Assembly (NCBI GenBank): GCA_003557825.1
Contig: PWNM01000572.1
Coordinates: 1 to 18,485, forward strand
Origin: Candidatus Hydrogenedentota bacterium
Lineage (GTDB): Bacteria; Hydrogenedentota; Hydrogenedentia; Hydrogenedentales; SLHB01
Length of the DNA stretch: 18,485 bases
Direction of reading: 5' to 3'
A model generated the notes under the pieces. It did no database searches and was not told where the DNA came from. It worked only from the letters and a program-made list of their open reading frames with translations. Shown here one piece after another: positions 7,491-15,566 of this stretch; the stretch's first letter is position 1, and each line of letters starts with the position of its first letter. The translations under genes were made by a program, and so were the position numbers.

Positions 7491-8435
7491 ATGCCACACG
7501 ACTTCGCTGCAAATGAGCCTCTCCTGAAACGCTATTCCGACAACCCGATCGTTGGCAGGGCCGCCATTCCCTGCGCCAACGCCATATTCAACAGCGCGGT
7601 GGTCTCCTATGAGGGCGAGTATCGGGGCGTTTTCCGGGTGGACGACCAATGCCGCCGCTTCCGCATGCACGCGGGCCGCAGCACGGACGGTATTCAGTGG
7701 GACATCGAGCCCGAACCCATCTCCTGGAAGGTGTCCGACCCGAGCGTGGCGGCTTTCGACTACACATACGACCCCCGGATCACGCCGATTGACGGCCGCT
7801 ACTTCATCACATGGTGCCACACCTGCCACGGACCGTCCATCGGGCTTGGCGTGACGGATGACTTCGAATCCTTCGAGTTCCTTGATGTGGTGCTGCCGCC
7901 CTTCAACAGGAACGCGGTCCTCTTTCCTCGCAAGATCGGCGGCCGGTACATGATGCTGCACCGCCCGAGCGACAACGGCCACACCCCGTTCGGCGACATC
8001 TTTGTGAGTTCATCGCCGGACCTCCTTCACTGGGGCCGGCACCGGGTCGTGATGGGCGTTCGCGACGGCTGGCAGTCGACGAAGATCGGGGCAGGTCCCG
8101 TCCCCATCGAGACGCCTGAAGGGTGGGTGCTCATCTACCACGGGGTGCTCACATCATGCAACGGCTTTGTCTACAGCATTGGCGCGGCAATTCTGGATCT
8201 CGACGATCCAACTCATTTGCTCCACCGGACCCGCCGCTACATTCTCGCGCCCACGGAACTGTATGAGTGCGTTGGCGATGTGCCGAACGTCACGTTTCCC
8301 TGCGCGGCCCTGTACGACGAAGGCACCGGCGAGGTGCGGGTCTACTACGGCGGCGCGGACACCTGTGTCTGCCTCGCCACGTGTTCCATGGCCGATTTAC
8401 TGGCGTTCATCAAGGAGAATCGGTTTGACGACTGA
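7491..8435 (+). CDS. GH130-family beta-mannoside phosphorylase or hydrolase
   Basis: 314 residues, usual for GH130. The ATG at 7491 has AAGGA (7479-7483) seven bases upstream. There is no signal peptide, so it acts in the cytoplasm. Five-bladed beta-propeller motifs of the family are visible: NPI near the N-terminus, YDPRIT with the likely catalytic Asp94, NAVLFPRKIGGRYMMLHRP, KIGAGPVPIET followed by WVLIYHG, VPNVTFPC and VRVYYGGAD. GH130 enzymes cleave beta-1,4- or beta-1,2-linked mannosides, mostly by phosphorolysis to mannose 1-phosphate. The conserved basic residues in the HRP and YHG motifs fit a phosphorylase, but subfamily and linkage cannot be decided by eye. Its promoter carries a LacI-type operator next to the regulator gene. 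It probably processes imported oligosaccharides released by exported enzymes; no transporter is in the window. Confidence 0.92.
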   Translation: MPHDFAANEPLLKRYSDNPIVGRAAIPCANAIFNSAVVSYEGEYRGVFRVDDQCRRFRMHAGRSTDGIQWDIEPEPISWKVSDPSVAAFDYTYDPRITPIDGRYFITWCHTCHGPSIGLGVTDDFESFEFLDVVLPPFNRNAVLFPRKIGGRYMMLHRPSDNGHTPFGDIFVSSSPDLLHWGRHRVVMGVRDGWQSTKIGAGPVPIETPEGWVLIYHGVLTSCNGFVYSIGAAILDLDDPTHLLHRTRRYILAPTELYECVGDVPNVTFPCAALYDEGTGEVRVYYGGADTCVCLATCSMADLLAFIKENRFDD

Positions 8436-8447
8436 CGGTGTCAGGAA

Positions 8448-8455
8448 AGGAGGTG
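8448..8455 (+). promoter_or_regulatory. Orphan near-perfect Shine-Dalgarno sequence
   Basis: AGGAGGTG lies 13 bases after the GH130 stop but is not followed by a start codon at normal spacing. The nearest candidates begin 18 or more bases away and open only a frame of about four codons ending at the TGA near 8485. The next real gene starts at 8541 with its own ribosome binding site. Confidence 0.35.
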
Positions 8456-8540
8456 TATCGGCACAAAAAGACGTGGTTGATGTGTGAATTCCCATATGCT
8501 GAACCGACCGAATGGTCTAACCGAATCAAGGAGAAAGGAA

Positions 8541-9632
8541 ATGAGAACCCGAAACGGCTTTACACTGATCGAGCTGCTAGTAGTGATCGCAATCATCGCT
8601 ATTTTGGCAGCCATTCTACTCCCGGCACTGGCCCGCGCGCGAGAAGCCGCCCGGCGGGCTTCCTGCGCCAACAACCTCAAACAGTGGGGGCTGATACTCA
8701 GGATGTACTCTGGCGAGAGCAGGGGGCAGTTCCCCGGGTGGCCGCAGTACGCCATCCCGAGCACCGACCAGTACACCTGGCAGAACATGTTCATGGGCGT
8801 GGACAGCACGGCCCTCTATCCGGACTACTGGAACGATCCAGCCATCGCCGTCTGCCCCTCCGACCCGGGAGGCGATTGGATGGGCCAGCAGCTAGGCTTG
8901 ACGAGCCTTGTGGACCTGGTTGATGAGCAGAACCGGCTCATGCAACAGGGGGGCGACCCTGTTCATTCGCCAGACTGCCTGCACGCCCTGTTGTCCTTCC
9001 CTGTTTCATATGTCTATGTGCCGTATGCCGTGCGCAGCGGACTCCATCTGGCCAGCCTGGCCCACGGGAAAATGCACGAAGTGTGGGACCTGCATTCCCA
9101 GTACCAGGCTTCTGGAGCCGCCGACTGGTGGGGCGAGAGCGCGGCAGAGAACCCCTACGTGGTGTGCGAGTTCAGCCGGGTCAAGACGCCCGGAATGGGG
9201 TATCGCGACATTCAGAATCCCATCTGGAGTGATCCCGATTCGCGGCAGTGGGCCCTTGATGACATGGATAACCCCGTGCCCACTTCATTCCCGCGGCTCA
9301 GGGAAGGGGTCGAGCGCTTCTTCATCACCGACATCAACAACCCCGCGGCCGGCGCCATCGCACAGAGCGCGCTGCCCGTGATGTGGGATGCCTGGGGCAG
9401 GGGTGATGCCCACATAGAAGGATGGGGTGACGCATGGGGCCTGGAGGCCGACGACAGCATCGCCCGGTTCAACCACATCCCCGGGGGCAGCAACGTGTTG
9501 TACTTGGACGGCCATGTAGAGTTTATCCGGTACGGCGAGCGATACCCAACGCCCGACGTCCGGCCCGGAAGCCCCGGTTACAACGAAATTCTAGGCTGGT
9601 TCGTTGGCCAGATTGGTGGCCCCGGAGCCTAA
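8541..9632 (+). CDS. Prepilin-like protein with N-terminal methylation motif and H-x10-DG C-terminus
   Basis: 363 residues. The frame opens at 8484, but the ATG at 8541 is right: AAGGAG (8528-8533) lies seven bases upstream and the protein then begins MRTRNG|FTLIELLVVIAIIAI, a class III prepilin signal with cleavage after Gly6 and Glu at mature position 5. A hydrophobic helix (residues 7-30) and the segment REAARRASCANNLKQWG follow. The C-terminal motif FNHIPGGSNVLYLDGHVEF has His312 and Asp323-Gly324, ten residues apart. This is the DUF1559-like/H-x9-DG class greatly expanded in Planctomycetota, Lentisphaerota and relatives, thought to be handled by a type II secretion or type IV pilus-like machine; the function is unknown. 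It follows the GH130 gene by 105 bases and may be cotranscribed with it. The middle domain, rich in Trp and Tyr, is specific to each paralogue and might contact a glycan. Confidence 0.92.
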   Translation: MRTRNGFTLIELLVVIAIIAILAAILLPALARAREAARRASCANNLKQWGLILRMYSGESRGQFPGWPQYAIPSTDQYTWQNMFMGVDSTALYPDYWNDPAIAVCPSDPGGDWMGQQLGLTSLVDLVDEQNRLMQQGGDPVHSPDCLHALLSFPVSYVYVPYAVRSGLHLASLAHGKMHEVWDLHSQYQASGAADWWGESAAENPYVVCEFSRVKTPGMGYRDIQNPIWSDPDSRQWALDDMDNPVPTSFPRLREGVERFFITDINNPAAGAIAQSALPVMWDAWGRGDAHIEGWGDAWGLEADDSIARFNHIPGGSNVLYLDGHVEFIRYGERYPTPDVRPGSPGYNEILGWFVGQIGGPGA

Positions 9633-9655
9633 TCACATGTTTGCAGCATGAAGGT

Positions 9656-9693
9656 TGCCTTGCGGCATAGGATTAGTCCTTTGACGCAAGGCA
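9656..9693 (+). terminator. Composite hairpin after the prepilin-like gene
   Basis: TGCCTTGCG (9656-9664) pairs with CGCAAGGCA (9685-9693), and a second short stem, AGGA/TCCT (9669-9680), lies in the loop. There is no T-tract, so this is at best a weak or factor-dependent terminator. The rest of the 9633-9800 gap holds only a weak promoter-like TATAGT at 9748-9753. Confidence 0.4.
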
Positions 9694-9800
9694 GCACTAT
9701 AAATGTATCACCTGCACCAATTCGTGTGGCCGGGTAGCCCCATATGGTATAGTTGGCCAAAATCATATCAGTGAGAAGCTATTCACTAGAAAGGAAGACC

Positions 9801-11669
9801 ATGTTCCGAAGTATCATGATCATCGCATTTGCAGCGGGGGCAGCCTATGGGGAAGCGATCATGCCGCTCACGCCATCAGCAGATTGGAGCACTTTTGCGC
9901 CCGAAGATGGCAACGCAGAGTTTCGAACAGAGGAGATGAGCCGTTCCGGCGATGCGGGGCTGGTCATCGATGTTCCCGAAGGCGAAGAAGACTTCTTCTA
10001 CCAGTACCATTTGCCGATCTCGGACATAACCGAAGGTGAGCTGTATGAGCTCACTGGTTGGGTTAAAATCGAGAATCACGAAGGCGAGGTGGGCGCTATG
10101 CTTTCGCTCGGCGCCTTCAACGATCAAGGGGAACGATTCCTGGACTTTAATTCGCAACGCCTGAGGGGTAATACGGATTGGACCTTTCTGGAGTGCATTA
10201 TGTTTATCGATCCGGAAATCGAATCTATCGCCCCCACTCTTATACTTCATGAACCAGGTACGGCCTATTTTGATGAAGTGAAACTGACTCAGTTGGACGA
10301 CTTGGACGGAGCAGGCGCTGAAGCCACGTTGACTGCTCAAATCGCATCCCGACCTCATCAGGAAGATTTCCTGGGGTTCGGACTCGAGGATGACTATTTT
10401 TTCTTCACCGAGGAAAACTTTCGGCATGGTGTAGATGAAGAAGACATCCAGCTACGCAAAGAGCGAATCGCTGAACTGGACCCATCCATCATCGCCACAC
10501 TGATATGGTGGGATGCATTTAATCCGACACGTGACCTCAAAATCCTTGATACGGAATCCGAACAGATGGAGGCCTTTTATCGTACACTCAAACCCCACCA
10601 AGAGGCAGGACGAGCCGTCATCCTGGCCGATGTTCACTGGGGTTGGGCACCGGAGCAATTCCCCTATAACAAGGAAAACCTGGAGAAAGGAACGCGTTTT
10701 TACGCAGATTTCCTGATCCATCTTGTGAAGGACAAAGGATTTACATGTATACGTTTTGCTTCCATATCGGGTGAAATCGACCTGCATTTTGAACTAATGG
10801 GTGGTACCTTTGAGACCTATGTTCGGGCAACCCAATTGCTTCGAAAGCACCTTGATGAGGCAGGGCTAACGGACATTCGACTGATAGGAGACAAGGTGAC
10901 CGGAGTTTCCTGGTTTGAGCAGGTCGTGAAACATACAGATCCCTATGTGGGGCTATATACGACCCATGAATACCCCGATGTCACTCAATATCCCATCATT
11001 CAGACCCGACTGGAACGGATGATGGAAGTTATTCATGCCCATTCGGAGCCATTGGCATTCACCGAGCAGGGGGCCATTCACAAGCCCGCTTTTCTTTGGG
11101 AAATTGGCTATTTTGATCGAGCGGAGGGAGACCATGACGGTGATCATCAGGCGGTGCGACGTTTCGATTACGGCCTTTTGTGCGCCCATACTGCGCTGAC
11201 CTCGTTGAATCTGGGATTCGCCGGCGGATCCGTTTGGTGCCTCCATTCCATGTACTACCCGGGACAGAACTACATGGATTTTGGATTTTGGGAGTTCAAA
11301 CATACCGATTGGCAGATTCGACCATTTTACTATGGATACGGATTGCTGACCCGATTTGCCGGAGCAGACATGACTCCGGTACCAGTGACACTCACCCCGC
11401 AATACCATGATGTAACGGTTGCAGCCGTCAAAAACGAGGGTGATGATTATGCGGTATTCCTGTTGAATCTTTCTGACCACACCGTTGCTGTAACCGTTGA
11501 CGGATTACCGGATAAGGACTATTCCGTCTACGCGTATGTGGAAGAGCGCATCCCAGAACCGGGCGATGAAAACTACGGTCGCATCGATGCCCTGGCCACT
11601 GGTAAGACCTGGTCACCTTCCGAAGGCGCCTTTTCCATTCCACCGCAGGCCTTGATCGCATTACGTTAG
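9801..11669 (+). CDS. Secreted TIM-barrel glycosidase-like protein with N-terminal carbohydrate-binding-like domain
   Basis: 622 residues. The ATG at 9801 is preferred to the TTG at 9753: AAGGAAG (9791-9797) precedes it and the signal peptide MFRSIMIIAFAAGAAYG follows. Residues about 20-170 look like a CBM4/9-type jelly roll (LYELTGWVKIEN, TDWTFLECIMFI, AYFDEVKLTQLD). The barrel runs from about 190 to 530. Strand 4 ends in FASISGE with Glu325 as likely acid/base, and strand 7 in LAFTEQG with Glu422 as likely nucleophile. The usual Asn before the acid/base is replaced by Gly. A short beta domain ends the protein, without PASTA or anchor tail. It resembles in outline the 4418 glycosidase (both have the GFG entry segment and the terminal beta domain), but identity looks low. 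Base composition is visibly lower in G+C than the preceding block. Family and substrate are not assigned. Confidence 0.85.
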   Translation: MFRSIMIIAFAAGAAYGEAIMPLTPSADWSTFAPEDGNAEFRTEEMSRSGDAGLVIDVPEGEEDFFYQYHLPISDITEGELYELTGWVKIENHEGEVGAMLSLGAFNDQGERFLDFNSQRLRGNTDWTFLECIMFIDPEIESIAPTLILHEPGTAYFDEVKLTQLDDLDGAGAEATLTAQIASRPHQEDFLGFGLEDDYFFFTEENFRHGVDEEDIQLRKERIAELDPSIIATLIWWDAFNPTRDLKILDTESEQMEAFYRTLKPHQEAGRAVILADVHWGWAPEQFPYNKENLEKGTRFYADFLIHLVKDKGFTCIRFASISGEIDLHFELMGGTFETYVRATQLLRKHLDEAGLTDIRLIGDKVTGVSWFEQVVKHTDPYVGLYTTHEYPDVTQYPIIQTRLERMMEVIHAHSEPLAFTEQGAIHKPAFLWEIGYFDRAEGDHDGDHQAVRRFDYGLLCAHTALTSLNLGFAGGSVWCLHSMYYPGQNYMDFGFWEFKHTDWQIRPFYYGYGLLTRFAGADMTPVPVTLTPQYHDVTVAAVKNEGDDYAVFLLNLSDHTVAVTVDGLPDKDYSVYAYVEERIPEPGDENYGRIDALATGKTWSPSEGAFSIPPQALIALR

Positions 11670-11690
11670 CAGCACGGGGTGAACCACGAG

Positions 11691-11722
11691 CGCCCGGAGG
11701 GGGTAGAATCCCGCTCCGGGCG
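11691..11722. terminator. Bidirectional hairpin between convergent genes
   Basis: CGCCCGGAG (11691-11699) pairs with CTCCGGGCG (11714-11722), extended inward by GGG/CCC. It lies between the stop at 11669 and the convergent stop at 11743. Neither side has a clear T-tract, so termination efficiency is uncertain. Confidence 0.6.
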
Positions 11723-11742
11723 TCTGTATATGACCCGATCGA

Positions 11743-14700
11743 TTACTCGTCGAGGTCGAAGACCACGTCGGGATAAATGCGGACATTTCGTAACATGCCG
11801 TTAAACACAAACTGAGGTCCGGGATCAGCATACCGTCCCAGGCGTAATGGATGGGTGGTCGCCAAGGGCGTGCCCTCTGCTGCAATCGAAGTAAAGTCAT
11901 CGCCATTTACCGTTAGATGCATCTCCTGACCATCGAATACGAAATGGACTTGGTACCACACGCCTGTCTGCACGTTCGGGCCAATAACCTCAACAGGCTC
12001 CGTACGGACCAAATTGGGACCCACCACTTGATCAAAAGCAGCGCTAATCTTCAGCTGGCCCCCATAGACCTGGGCCAGCCAGCCATCGTCGCTCCAAACA
12101 CCATGGCTTAAAATGACCGGCATTTCGGTCATGGTATCCACACGGAATTCGAAGGCCAAGGTCATACCGCCCTCGAGTTGGTAGTCTTCGCAGGCGTCGA
12201 GAAGAACCGCTCCATTTCGGATCTGGGCGCCTTCGTCGGTAAAAGTGACATTCCCTTCAACACGACCCCCTTCTGGAAGACTGGTTAGGGGAGCATCAAG
12301 CGCAGGTTCAGCGTGAGCTGCGGGTGGATAATTGATAGTCACTTCCGAGGTGGGCCCTCGGCTTTCGGTTGGATCGACCGGTACCAGTCGATATGTCCAT
12401 TCGCCATCCTCTGGATGATCCTGATACTCGTGCTCACCAAAGCGGGCAGCAGGAATATTGGCAATCCGTTCCTCGGAGCCGGTTTCCACATTCACACGAT
12501 ACAGGTGAAATTCGGCTATGCGAGGAGTGCTTGGCGCGGGCCAGGTCAACCGTACCATGGCCCGAGTTACCCGGCTTCTCAGGTCAAAACGCTCGTCGAC
12601 TGTACCCTCTTCGATGCGATACGGTATCGTCTCTGAACGAGCGATCACCGAACCGTCTCGAACGGCCTCGATACGGTACGTTCCCTCGGCTTCGTCAGGT
12701 ACATCCGGCAAAAACGGCGCGGCCGTCTCGAGCAAAGGTTCCCCATTACGTATCACCCGGAAGTAGTTCGCCTCGAAGCAATCCTCCCATGTAAGCATGA
12801 CGGGGAAGTCGCCCGATGTGTTAATAGTGACCTGTAATGAGGCTGGCTCCCCTGGTTCACGTATTGGACTGGGCTCAGCCAAGGGGGGAAATACGGGATG
12901 AACCGTTACCCCACGGGCCGGTCCGGCGAAGAGTGAATCGGGATCGGGGCTAAAGGAAAAGGCGTAGATAATTCCCGGTTGGACCATATCGTCTGCTGGT
13001 AAAACGGCCTGCTTCACCCAGCCGCGACGGCTCTCCAATTTAACGGTCTTCCATTCATTTTCCTTTAGAGGACGATAATGGAGCCAGGCTTCGCCGCCTC
13101 CGAGCACATACGGTTCGAAGGTAAGATCCGTCCCCTCCGGCGCGGAAGCAATAAGCCGAGGTAAAATGATAGCGGATTCCGTATTCCAATCACGGGACTC
13201 CACATAATCCTCGACATTGGCCAACTCGAGGGCTCGATCTCGGATACCTCGCCAATCGACGACCGCTTTCGTATTCACGGTCGCAAGTACGCCATATTCC
13301 CCCCGTGTAGATACGCGACGGGCATAGGCCTGCAGGGCGGCTCCCAAGTCGCCGCTTTCCAGAAGACTTAGCGCTTCTTGCGCCAAATGTATTTGTTCAG
13401 TTCCTTCAGCCGCCTCGGCCTGATTTACTAGTCCCCGAGCCTGCACGGCGGCTGTTTCGGCCTGATAATAGGCCAGAACCCAATCCATCCGGGCCAGCAA
13501 CCACTCGAGCCGAGCCCGTCCATGGCCAACGGCCTCCGGCAGATGCGCCGCCGTTTCCAGACGGAACGCCTCTAGTTCCGCGGCCTTATCCACCTCTCCA
13601 GGACCCCATGTGAAGGGGGCACACTCCGCCTGACCATGGCCTCCTACCCAACGATAGCCCATTGCATCGAGCCGCTTGAGAATGTCTGCCATTGGTTCGG
13701 CCACTTCAGGACCATAGCTACGTCGGGCTACGTCTCGGAAAAAGGAATCCCGAGTCAGTTGGGGATTCCAGGCATAGTCGACGAGATAGGCGAGGTTCTT
13801 CTCTACCTCGCGGCTCCGCCAGTGGATCCCGAGTACACCTTGGCTCCCGCCTTCTTCGATAAACCGGGCCATGTTTTCGAATCGTTCAACATACGGCTGC
13901 GGTTGCCACATATCACCATCGTTTTCAAGCCATGGAATAGGCCAGCGTTCGCGCTCGTAGGGAAGCTCATTATAGATGCTATCCACCTGAGGGCGAGGTG
14001 TTATGTGATCAAGCGATGAAAACCCGACACTCTCCGGCAGAAGCTTATCTAACCCTTCATAATATTCGGCCGACATGATGCGATCTTCACCGCCCCACCC
14101 GGAAATCACCAACCGCGGAGCATGTTCCCGTTGGTTCATGACCCGGTAGGCAAGATGACTGAACTGTTCTAGCCGAGCGCCCTCGATGGCACGCGCTTTT
14201 CGCCCATCTTCGTTGTCTTGATAAAAGGGCGCCGCTCCGCGTTGCTCATATACGATGCGTCGAAACACCTCACGCCGGGCCATACCATAGAGGGACAATG
14301 GGCTCCATGGATCAAGCCGATCACCCAAAATGTGCAGGAAGTAATTGGGGCGATAGCCCTGTGCGCCGCGCGTCTCGGCCTGCCAAATCCAGATGTAGTC
14401 TGCCGTTGGATAGAGGTCCAGCAAGCGGTTGATCCGGTTGATAAACACATCACGATCGTGGGGATTAAAGGGATCGCCGTGCATTTCGAATCCGATGGCC
14501 GTCTCTAGTCCCCGTTTGTGGGCATACTCAAGAGCCTCGCGCATGATGCGCTGCTCAAGACGGATCGCCTCGTCATCGTTGATATCCATCAAGGTGGTTG
14601 CGGCCCCAAAGTAATCATCGGCGAAAAGTTTATCCGTGCCGAAACCGAAGTCTTCGGTGGCCAATGGATTCGTCCCCCACGTTGCCGAAGCCGTATTGAG

Positions 14701-15369
14701 CAGTCGTCCCCCCCACTTCATTTCGAGGTCCTCTTCATAGGCAGCGAACGGTTCATGATCGTAGGTATGGAAACCCAAGAAACTGGCCCCGCTTCGTACC
14801 AGTTGATCGACAAAGGCGCGGTGGTCAACAGGATCCCAGGTGGTCGGGCTGTTAAAAAAGTTATACCAAGGCAATACGCCACGTACCCGCCAAATGGGCG
14901 AACGAACAATGGGTTCTGCCAAGACGGATTTGGGCAGCTCCTCCGGCGCATATTCGCTCCCAAGATAAAACCCGAAGCCCATCTCCCGAAGCAGGCCGTA
15001 GAGACCGTAGACCACGCCGCGGGGGGTGGCGCCTACCACGGCGATGGTTCCCTCGCATGCACCTGGCAGTGGTCCGATATAATACCCCTGCTCGCCAAGT
15101 GAGTTGGCATCCAGGTCAAGATCCGTAAACGCCGGTTGACCTTCCAGGGTTCCGATGACCACGGCCGGCTCACCTGTTTTTTCCCATGCTTCAGGCGAAA
15201 GGACTTCCGGAACAACACCAGTGACTTGTCCGATATAGCGTTGGAAGTCAACCAACGCCAATTGCTCCGTTGTAGAAGGTTCGATGGCCACCATGATTCG
15301 CCATGGCGACTCAGCAGTTCCTGAGACGACAGCCATACCGGCTGCACACAACAACACGATACTGTTCAT
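11743..15369 (-). CDS. Large secreted multidomain glycoside-hydrolase-like protein with Fn3-like and LamG-like domains
   Basis: 1208 residues from the ATG at 15369, with GGGGAG (15381-15376) six bases upstream; the in-frame ATG at 15393 lacks this. The signal peptide is MNSIVLLCAAGMAVVSGTAE. Residues about 22-145 resemble the alpha/beta domain preceding the barrel in GH20, GH67 and GH84 enzymes: LALVDFQRYIGQVTG, GEQGYYIG, GATPRGVVYGLYGLLREMG. A putative barrel follows from about 165 to 600 (YIWIWQAETRG, GVLGIHWRSREVEKN). Helices cover about 610-720, a beta domain 720-830, two Fn3-like domains about 845-920 and 925-1015, and a LamG/concanavalin-like domain 1020-1208 (GVWYQVHFVFDGQEMHLTVNG). 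An alpha-glucuronidase or hexosaminidase-type activity is possible, but no family was recognised and catalytic residues are not assigned. It stands alone between convergent and divergent neighbours. Confidence 0.88.
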   Translation of the reverse strand: MNSIVLLCAAGMAVVSGTAESPWRIMVAIEPSTTEQLALVDFQRYIGQVTGVVPEVLSPEAWEKTGEPAVVIGTLEGQPAFTDLDLDANSLGEQGYYIGPLPGACEGTIAVVGATPRGVVYGLYGLLREMGFGFYLGSEYAPEELPKSVLAEPIVRSPIWRVRGVLPWYNFFNSPTTWDPVDHRAFVDQLVRSGASFLGFHTYDHEPFAAYEEDLEMKWGGRLLNTASATWGTNPLATEDFGFGTDKLFADDYFGAATTLMDINDDEAIRLEQRIMREALEYAHKRGLETAIGFEMHGDPFNPHDRDVFINRINRLLDLYPTADYIWIWQAETRGAQGYRPNYFLHILGDRLDPWSPLSLYGMARREVFRRIVYEQRGAAPFYQDNEDGRKARAIEGARLEQFSHLAYRVMNQREHAPRLVISGWGGEDRIMSAEYYEGLDKLLPESVGFSSLDHITPRPQVDSIYNELPYERERWPIPWLENDGDMWQPQPYVERFENMARFIEEGGSQGVLGIHWRSREVEKNLAYLVDYAWNPQLTRDSFFRDVARRSYGPEVAEPMADILKRLDAMGYRWVGGHGQAECAPFTWGPGEVDKAAELEAFRLETAAHLPEAVGHGRARLEWLLARMDWVLAYYQAETAAVQARGLVNQAEAAEGTEQIHLAQEALSLLESGDLGAALQAYARRVSTRGEYGVLATVNTKAVVDWRGIRDRALELANVEDYVESRDWNTESAIILPRLIASAPEGTDLTFEPYVLGGGEAWLHYRPLKENEWKTVKLESRRGWVKQAVLPADDMVQPGIIYAFSFSPDPDSLFAGPARGVTVHPVFPPLAEPSPIREPGEPASLQVTINTSGDFPVMLTWEDCFEANYFRVIRNGEPLLETAAPFLPDVPDEAEGTYRIEAVRDGSVIARSETIPYRIEEGTVDERFDLRSRVTRAMVRLTWPAPSTPRIAEFHLYRVNVETGSEERIANIPAARFGEHEYQDHPEDGEWTYRLVPVDPTESRGPTSEVTINYPPAAHAEPALDAPLTSLPEGGRVEGNVTFTDEGAQIRNGAVLLDACEDYQLEGGMTLAFEFRVDTMTEMPVILSHGVWSDDGWLAQVYGGQLKISAAFDQVVGPNLVRTEPVEVIGPNVQTGVWYQVHFVFDGQEMHLTVNGDDFTSIAAEGTPLATTHPLRLGRYADPGPQFVFNGMLRNVRIYPDVVFDLDE

Positions 15370-15440
15370 ACAATTCTCCCCTTTCAGGCCCATTGTTAGT
15401 GGACGTTGTTCTGGGAAAGGTTCCCGGTCTTTCCGCAGCT

Positions 15441-15460
15441 TGGAGCCTCCCTCGGCTCCA
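15441..15460. other. Hairpin in the divergent intergenic region
   Basis: TGGAGCC (15441-15447) pairs with GGCTCCA (15454-15460) around a six-base loop. It sits in the roughly 200-base gap between the divergent genes at 15369 and 15567, in which I find no convincing promoter on either strand. Confidence 0.35.
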
Positions 15461-15566
15461 GTAGTTGGGATTGTAATGGACTATTGGGTGGCAGGCAAGT
15501 ACAGGCCTTATGCGCAGGGGTCCATTTATCCGGTAAGATGCTCATGATACTTTTCAGGAGGTGATG

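Noticed and set aside
14422..14431. CAAGCGGTTG, another match to the loose operator pattern
   Set aside because: It lies within the coding sequence of the 1208-residue protein, lacks the Y/W bases and trailing T of the three promoter sites, and is near no promoter.
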